Shown here: in pieces, positions 58,349 to 64,000 of the stretch
How the letters are laid out: each line of letters begins with the position of its first letter
Numbering within the stretch: the stretch's first letter is position 1
Assembly: GCF_001436735.1 (NCBI RefSeq)
Contig: NZ_AYZE01000001.1
Span: forward strand, 1-64,000
Reading direction: 5' to 3'
DNA length: 64,000 nt
DNA from: Liquorilactobacillus cacaonum DSM 21116
GTDB taxonomy: Bacteria; Bacillota; Bacilli; Lactobacillales; Lactobacillaceae
Position numbers and translations under genes: made by a program
Notes under the pieces: generated by a model
What the model was told of the DNA's origin: nothing
What the model saw: the letters and a program-made list of their open reading frames with translations, nothing else
The model's database searches: none

Positions 58349-61300
58349 ATGAAGTTGCACGAAGTTTTTTTTAAAAATTCTGAATTGTTGAGTTTTATGG
58401 ACAATTTGGATAGTCAAAATGAATTTAGGGGACTCTTTACGGGCTTAATTGCATCTGCAAAGGCCTTATTTTTGGTAGAGATGCTGAAAAAAAAGAAAAG
58501 GAATATTTTGTTTGTTACTGACAACTTACACCATAGTCAACAAATGGAAAAAGAATTACAGGGATATTTAGATAAAAATCAAGTTTATTTATTTTCCGTT
58601 GATGAAGCAATAGCTGCTGAAGTTGCAATTAGTTCACCAGAATATCGAAGCAATCGAATAAAAGCTTTATCAGCATTATCAGAAAAAGATGTCCCTAAAA
58701 TTGTAATCACTTCAGCAAGAGGTCTAAAAAAGAATTTACCTCTTTCTAAGGTTTGGAAAAATGCAAGAATTAAACTGGAAATTGGAGTTAACGTTGAGCA
58801 AAAATTTCTAATAGAAAAATTAAATGAATTTGGATATCAGAGAACTAAACGAATAGAAAAAAAGGGAGATTTTGCAGTCAGAGGTTCAATCATTGACTTT
58901 TACCCACTAAACACGGTTAATCCATTCAGAGTAGATTTTTTCGACGAAGAAATTGATTCTTTACGAGAATTTGATGTTGGGACGCAAAGAAGCATTGAAA
59001 ATATAGAGCAAGTAGTAATATTACCAGCAACGGATGCTTTGATAGACAAATCACAAATAAAAAAAGCAATGCAAGTATTAAGTGAAGCATTGAAAGATAA
59101 AAAGAATATTATAAAGAATGAAGAAATTTATGAGAAATTAAAAAATACGATTGATGAACTCATAGAAAGAATAAAAGCGCAAAAACTTTTAGCTAGCGAT
59201 ACTGTTTTCTTTGATAAAATCATAGGAAAAAATGTGAACATTGTAGATTATTTGGCAGAAGATGATTTACTCGTAGTAGATGATTATCCTAGAGTATTAG
59301 ACAATGAGAAAATGCTTGAAAAAGATGATCAAAATTGGAAGTTAGCGCAAATTGAATCTGGAAAAATGTTTCCAGATGAGATATTTGGAGAACCAATTAG
59401 AAAAATTCTTAAGAAAAGTAAAAATAATAGTTTGTTTTTATCGATTTTTGAAAAAGGAATGGGACAGTTAACTTTTAACCAAAAAATTGATCTTAAAATT
59501 AGAAGTATGCAGAATTTTTTTGGTCAGATTCCTTTATTAAAAACTGAAATAGATAGGTGGATGAATCAGAAACAGACAGTTATAATTTCAATTTCTGATA
59601 AGAATAGATTGGAGAAAACAGCTAGAACTTTAGCGGATTTTGGGATAAATGCTGTAATATCAAAAAAAGATAAAATTGTAAAAGGTCAAGTACAATTGGT
59701 ACTATCAAATTTACTTAATGGGTTTGAATTACCACTACAAAATGTGGCTGTAATTACAGAAAATGAATTATTCAATAAAGTACCTAAAAAAAGAGTTGCT
59801 AGACGTCAGACAATGGAAAACTCTGAGAGATTGAAAAGTTATACAGAGTTAAAAGAAGGAGATTATGTTGTTCATATCAATCATGGTATAGGTAGATATA
59901 TTGGCATGAGAACGATGGAAATAGAAAAAAAGCATCAAGATTACTTGACTATTGTTTATCAAGATGATGCAAAATTATTTTTACCGGTCTCGCAAATTGA
60001 TCGAATTCAAAAGTATGTATCTGGTGAGTCTAAGGTGCCGCATATTAATAAATTAGGAGGATCTGAATGGAAAAAAACAAAGAATAATGTAGCATCAAAA
60101 ATTGAAGATATTGCTGATGAATTGGTAGAATTATATGCAAAAAGGGAATTGCAAAGAGGATTTGCTTTTTCATTGGATAATGAATACCAAAAAGAATTTG
60201 AAGATGCCTTTCCTTATTCGGAAACACCAGACCAGTTAAGAAGTAGCAGTGAAATTAAGCGTGATATGGAAAAAAAGACCCCGATGGATCGACTATTAAT
60301 AGGCGATGTAGGTTATGGCAAGACAGAAGTAGCGCTCAGAGCAGCATTTAAAGCAATCCAAGATCAAAAGCAGGTCGCTTTTTTGGTACCCACGACAGTT
60401 CTTGCGCAACAACATTATGAAACAATGTTAAGCCGATTTGTTGATTTTCCTGTCCAGGTCGGAATTTTATCACGATTTCAAACTAAAGAGCAAATTAAAA
60501 AGACAATAAATGATTTAAAACATGGTGTAATTGATGTTGTTGTTGGAACACATCGTTTGTTATCGCAAGATGTAAAATTTGCAGATTTGGGTCTTCTAAT
60601 TATTGATGAAGAACAAAGATTTGGAGTTAAGCATAAAGAAAAATTAAAGCAATTGAAATCGCAGGTGGATGTTTTAACTTTGACAGCAACGCCTATCCCA
60701 AGAACATTAAATATGTCAATGTTAGGGGTTAGAGATCTGTCGGTTATTGAAACAGCACCTATGAATAGATATCCAATTCAGACGTATGTAATGGAACAAA
60801 ATTATGGGACAGTTGCAGATGCTATTTCCAGGGAAATGTCCAGAGGAGGACAAGCTTTTTATCTTCACAATCGGGTTGCAGATATTGAAAAGACGGTTGC
60901 AGAGATTAAGGCATTTGTTCCTGAGGCGGAGGTTGCCTATATTCATGGGCAAATGACAGAAGTCCAATTAGAAAGAATTCTTGTTGATTTTATTGCCGGA
61001 GAATATGATGTTTTGGTTACCACAACTATTATTGAAACAGGTGTCGATATTCCAAATGTTAATACTCTAATTGTTGAAGATGCTGATAAAATGGGACTTT
61101 CTCAACTCTATCAACTTCGTGGCAGAGTTGGTCGAAGTAATCGGGTTGCATATGCTTATTTTATGTACCAAGAAAATAAAGTGCTTACTGAAGTTAGTGA
61201 GAAAAGATTGGAGGCAATTAAAGATTTCACTGAATTGGGATCGGGGTTTAAAATTGCCATGAGAGATTTGTCAATTAGAGGGGCAGGGAATCTTTTAGGT

Positions 61301-61906
61301 AAGCAACAACATGGCTTTATTGATTCTGTGGGTTATGATTTGTATACGCAGATGTTAAAAGAAACAGTTAATAGAAAAAAAGGAATAAAGAGTATCAAAA
61401 AGACAGATGCTGAGATTAAAATAAATATTGAGGCCTATATACCAGCAAATTATGTTGAAGATCAACGACAAAAAATTGAATTGTATAAACGTATTAGACA
61501 AATTGATAACGAAAAGCAATTTATTGAGATTCAGGAGGATTTGATAGACCGCTTCGGAGAATATCCAATGGAGGTAGCTAACCTTTTAGAACTGGGATTA
61601 TTAAAAATGTTTGCTGATAAAGCATTGGTAGAGTTAGTCAGTTATAAAAACAATAAAATTATAGTAACATGTTCTAAGGAAGCAAGTTCTTTGTATGCAG
61701 CTACAGATTATTTGAAAGCAATTGCCCAAACTAGTATGAAAGCAACTCTTAAAGTTGACCAAGGAAAGATGATAATAACTATAGTCTTGCAACCAAAAAC
61801 AAAATTGGAAAAAATAGTCTCTGATTTAACTGAATTATTTAGAGAATTGGTAAAAAAAGAGACTAAAATTAAAAAGGTAGAAGAAAATGAAAAACAAACC
61901 AGCTAG
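58349..61906 (+). CDS. mfd: transcription-repair coupling factor
   Basis: Removes RNA polymerase stalled at DNA lesions and recruits UvrA. The 1185-residue protein has an N-terminal UvrB-like region, a polymerase interaction domain (LKEGDYVVHINHGIGRYIGM, about 490), then the translocase motifs GDVGYGKTEVALRA, IIDEEQRFGV, LTATPIPRTLNMS and RGRVGRS, and the TRCF C-terminal domain. Overlaps the next gene by 20 nt. Confidence 0.98.
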   Translation: MKLHEVFFKNSELLSFMDNLDSQNEFRGLFTGLIASAKALFLVEMLKKKKRNILFVTDNLHHSQQMEKELQGYLDKNQVYLFSVDEAIAAEVAISSPEYRSNRIKALSALSEKDVPKIVITSARGLKKNLPLSKVWKNARIKLEIGVNVEQKFLIEKLNEFGYQRTKRIEKKGDFAVRGSIIDFYPLNTVNPFRVDFFDEEIDSLREFDVGTQRSIENIEQVVILPATDALIDKSQIKKAMQVLSEALKDKKNIIKNEEIYEKLKNTIDELIERIKAQKLLASDTVFFDKIIGKNVNIVDYLAEDDLLVVDDYPRVLDNEKMLEKDDQNWKLAQIESGKMFPDEIFGEPIRKILKKSKNNSLFLSIFEKGMGQLTFNQKIDLKIRSMQNFFGQIPLLKTEIDRWMNQKQTVIISISDKNRLEKTARTLADFGINAVISKKDKIVKGQVQLVLSNLLNGFELPLQNVAVITENELFNKVPKKRVARRQTMENSERLKSYTELKEGDYVVHINHGIGRYIGMRTMEIEKKHQDYLTIVYQDDAKLFLPVSQIDRIQKYVSGESKVPHINKLGGSEWKKTKNNVASKIEDIADELVELYAKRELQRGFAFSLDNEYQKEFEDAFPYSETPDQLRSSSEIKRDMEKKTPMDRLLIGDVGYGKTEVALRAAFKAIQDQKQVAFLVPTTVLAQQHYETMLSRFVDFPVQVGILSRFQTKEQIKKTINDLKHGVIDVVVGTHRLLSQDVKFADLGLLIIDEEQRFGVKHKEKLKQLKSQVDVLTLTATPIPRTLNMSMLGVRDLSVIETAPMNRYPIQTYVMEQNYGTVADAISREMSRGGQAFYLHNRVADIEKTVAEIKAFVPEAEVAYIHGQMTEVQLERILVDFIAGEYDVLVTTTIIETGVDIPNVNTLIVEDADKMGLSQLYQLRGRVGRSNRVAYAYFMYQENKVLTEVSEKRLEAIKDFTELGSGFKIAMRDLSIRGAGNLLGKQQHGFIDSVGYDLYTQMLKETVNRKKGIKSIKKTDAEIKINIEAYIPANYVEDQRQKIELYKRIRQIDNEKQFIEIQEDLIDRFGEYPMEVANLLELGLLKMFADKALVELVSYKNNKIIVTCSKEASSLYAATDYLKAIAQTSMKATLKVDQGKMIITIVLQPKTKLEKIVSDLTELFRELVKKETKIKKVEENEKQTS

Positions 61907-63464
61907 TTTTGCAATTAAAGGGGCTACAATACTAACTTTTGCCGCATTGTTGGGTAAAATTTTAAGTGCAATCTATCGAGTTCCCTTTCAAAATATGGTT
62001 GGAAATAGGGGTTTTTATATCTATCAGCAAATATACCCAATTTACGGATTAGCGATGACAATTGGACTGACAGGTTTTCCGGTATATATTTCTAAGATAA
62101 TTGCAAAAGAAATAGACGAGAAAAAAAGAAATGAACAAATAATTGCGATACTATATATATTATTGATGATCGGGATATGTATTTTTTTGTTTTTATTTTT
62201 GTATTCAGATACAATTGCGAATTTTATGGGTGATAATAAGCTCAATTCATTGATAAAAAGTGTATCCTGGTTATATTTAGTAGTACCATTTCTTTCAGTT
62301 GCTAGAGGGTATAACCAAGGACGTCAAGAAATGATACCTACTGCTTTGTCTCAATTGATTGAACAAATTGTTAGGATAGGTTCCATAATTATTGTGGCAT
62401 TAGTTGGTACCGTAAAAGGGTGGTCTCTCTATCAAATTGGGAGTTATGCATTTTTAGGATCAATTGTTGGCGCATTCTGTGCATTAGTATTCTTTTCTAA
62501 TTTTTTTAAAGAAATAATTACTGCAAAATATTGTCCAAGTTTTTCGGTTACGCAAAAACTGTTTAAAGGAGTAGTTTCGGAAGGACTTGTTATTTGTCTT
62601 TTTGCCGCAATTTTAGTTTTACTACAGCTAGTTGATTCATTTACTTTAAAAAATGCATTACAAGCTAAAGGCTATGGAATGAAAAGTGCTGAAAACTTAA
62701 AGGGAATCTACGATCGTTCTCAGACGTTGCTTCAACTAGGTCTAGTCTTAGCTATGAGCTTTTCTACTAGTTTATTGCCAACGTTAATCAAAAATAAACT
62801 TGAAAGAAATGGGAAAAAATTTCAACAAGATATTCAACTGGTGTATAGAATCTGTATGAGTATTTCTATAGCAGCGACATTTGGATTAATAGTTTTAATG
62901 CCCGATATTAATAAGGCTTTGTTTGGCTCGAGTCAAGGAGACCTTGCTTTAAGTATCAGCATGCTGACTATTATTTTTGCAGGAATTATTTTGTTAGATA
63001 ATGCGATATTACAAAGTACAAGTAATTATAAAAAAAATATACTTGTATTGATAGTGATCATGATAACTAAAATTTTAACGAATTTTCAATTTACAGTTTA
63101 TTTTGGGATTGCGGGTGCAGCATGTTCTAGTGTTTTAAGTATGGCAATTGGAGCTTTTTTTTCAAAAATTGCATTGAAAAAAATGGCAATTAATAGGGGG
63201 GTAAGTAATAAATTTCTAAAAAAAGCGGTGAGCTGTTCACTAATCATGACTTTTGTCGTTTTGTTAGTTAGATTAAGTACACGGTTTTTGACGTTTTCAA
63301 GATTGGCAAATTTTGGACAATGTTTGCTTTGTATTCTAGTAGGAATAATTTCATATCTCTATTTTGCAAGATATTGTAATTTGTTTAGCGATAAGGAGTG
63401 GAAAAGTATTCCAGGAGGAAAATATATTATAAGTTTTTTTAAAAACAGAAAGGATGTATTATGA
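61887..63464 (+). CDS. MOP-superfamily flippase, SpoVB/MurJ-like
   Basis: A 525-residue protein with about 14 membrane helices. [24 protein letters not shown] and [28 protein letters not shown] are typical of SpoVB/YabM-type polysaccharide transporters. It likely flips lipid-linked cell-wall precursors; the exact cargo is unknown. It begins 20 nt inside mfd and overlaps rqcP by 4 nt, giving strong translational coupling. Confidence 0.9.
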   Translation: MKNKPASFAIKGATILTFAALLGKILSAIYRVPFQNMVGNRGFYIYQQIYPIYGLAMTIGLTGFPVYISKIIAKEIDEKKRNEQIIAILYILLMIGICIFLFLFLYSDTIANFMGDNKLNSLIKSVSWLYLVVPFLSVARGYNQGRQEMIPTALSQLIEQIVRIGSIIIVALVGTVKGWSLYQIGSYAFLGSIVGAFCALVFFSNFFKEIITAKYCPSFSVTQKLFKGVVSEGLVICLFAAILVLLQLVDSFTLKNALQAKGYGMKSAENLKGIYDRSQTLLQLGLVLAMSFSTSLLPTLIKNKLERNGKKFQQDIQLVYRICMSISIAATFGLIVLMPDINKALFGSSQGDLALSISMLTIIFAGIILLDNAILQSTSNYKKNILVLIVIMITKILTNFQFTVYFGIAGAACSSVLSMAIGAFFSKIALKKMAINRGVSNKFLKKAVSCSLIMTFVVLLVRLSTRFLTFSRLANFGQCLLCILVGIISYLYFARYCNLFSDKEWKSIPGGKYIISFFKNRKDVL

Positions 63465-63727
63465 GATTAGATAAGTATTTGAAGGTTTCACGTATTATAA
63501 AAAGAAGAACAGTAGCAAAAGAAATATCAGATAAAGGAAGGATTAAAGTGAATGGTAAAGTTGCCAAGTCATCAACGGATGTGACAATTGGTAGTGAGCT
63601 TGTAATCTCCTTTGGAAATAAGATTCTGACAGTGAAGGTAACATCACTAAAAGAAACAGTAAAAAAAGATGAGGCCACAGATTTGTACGAAATTATATCG
63701 GAAGAATTTAAAGAAAATTTGAATTAA
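63461..63727 (+). CDS. rqcP: S4-domain ribosome quality control protein RqcP
   Basis: An 88-residue S4 RNA-binding protein (formerly YabO). The N terminus [20 protein letters not shown] and [13 protein letters not shown] form the S4 motif. RqcP works with RqcH in adding C-terminal alanine tails to stalled nascent chains on 50S subunits. AAAGGATG precedes the ATG, which overlaps the upstream stop. Confidence 0.93.
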   Translation: MRLDKYLKVSRIIKRRTVAKEISDKGRIKVNGKVAKSSTDVTIGSELVISFGNKILTVKVTSLKETVKKDEATDLYEIISEEFKENLN

Positions 63728-63803
63728 GTAAAATAATAGACTTGACTGGCTCAACATTGCTATAATTGGTGAGTATTAGAGTTAAGAAAGGAGAAACTTA
63801 GAA

Positions 63804-64000
63804 ATGGCAACAGGACAAAAAATTAGGACATTAGATAATTCTTTTTACCGTGCTAATGAAGAAAGAAAAAAACAAAATGATTATCAAAAAAAGGTAAAAA
63901 GGATTCGCAAAATAAGATTTAAAATAATTATTCTTATTTTTTGTATTGTAGTCATTTTCTTTGGTTATCAAATTCTAAATACCAAGATTTTAACAGCTAA
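63804..64000 (+). CDS. divIC: septum formation initiator DivIC (partial, 5' end)
   Basis: The first 65 codons are in the window and the frame is open at the edge. A charged cytoplasmic N terminus (RANEERKKQNDYQKKVKRIR) precedes a transmembrane helix (FKIIILIFCIVVIFFGYQIL), as in DivIC/FtsB-like division proteins. AAAGGAGA lies 12 nt before the ATG. An extended -10 (TTGCTATAAT, -10 at 63761-63766) gives it its own promoter. Position after rqcP supports the call. Confidence 0.88.
   Translation, partial: MATGQKIRTLDNSFYRANEERKKQNDYQKKVKRIRKIRFKIIILIFCIVVIFFGYQILNTKILTA

Overview
The window is AT-rich chromosomal DNA of a low-GC Firmicute, almost certainly a member of the Lactobacillaceae. Supporting signs are a Trp T-box in front of trpS, class II (degradative-type) HMG-CoA reductase, an L-lactate dehydrogenase, PurR of the Gram-positive type, Veg, HelD, RpoE (delta), CbpA, the murF-cshA-acpS-alr-mazEF block and the mfd-spoVB-rqcP-divIC block. 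I cannot fix the genus. The gene set (metG-tatD-rnmV-rsmA-veg-ispE-purR-glmU-prs, mfd to divIC) is typical of the origin-proximal half of such chromosomes. I see no insertion sequence, prophage, rRNA operon or CRISPR array; this is mostly core genome.

Layout. 1-3.4 kb: a ComX/SigH-like sigma factor, tRNA-Thr and helD, all on the minus strand. 3.5-5.7 kb: T-box, trpS, ppx. 6-9 kb: a membrane-anchored protein (minus), then mvaA overlapping a protein with an HExxH motif. 9-15 kb: metG, tatD, rnmV, rsmA, veg, ispE. 15-17.6 kb: argG-argH (minus). 17.9-21.5 kb: a long attenuator-like leader with an aromatic-rich peptide, an AraT-type aminotransferase, a D-2-hydroxyacid dehydrogenase and a stand-alone EIIC-like membrane protein. 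21.8-25.4 kb: purR, glmU, prs. 25.5-34.5 kb: accessory metabolism (aldo/keto reductase, acetyltransferase, nagB, birA, a YibE/F pair, a lipoprotein, orphan proteins). 34.7-43 kb: HD hydrolase, ywiB, rpoE, pyrG, a 59-residue membrane protein, murA, rho, rpmE2. 43-46.9 kb: MFS exporter, NCS2 purine permease, small proteins. 46.9-47.1 kb: an independent noncoding RNA gene. 47.4-55.4 kb: lemA, htpX, murF, cshA, acpS, alr, mazEF. 55.6-57.5 kb: cbpA and ldh (minus). 57.7-64 kb: pth, mfd, spoVB-like, rqcP, start of divIC.

Regulation is unusually legible. There is a tRNA-sensing T-box (trpS), a GGG-start promoter plus C/U-rich terminator stem (pyrG, CTP-sensing reiterative transcription), tandem ARG boxes (argGH), PurBoxes (purR, the NCS2 permease, perhaps a small membrane protein), a NagR-type operator (nagB), and a leader-peptide attenuator in front of the aromatic aminotransferase operon. 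The last is the best candidate for an undescribed system: promoter, Shine-Dalgarno, a 23-codon peptide with seven consecutive Tyr/Phe codons, mutually exclusive hairpins, an antiterminator and a terminator are all visible.

Two genes (rho and the HD hydrolase) have no plausible ATG/GTG/TTG start next to their ribosome binding sites and appear to begin at ACG and ATC. MurA carries Asp where the fosfomycin-reactive Cys normally sits. All family assignments are from reading the translated sequence; no database search was possible.
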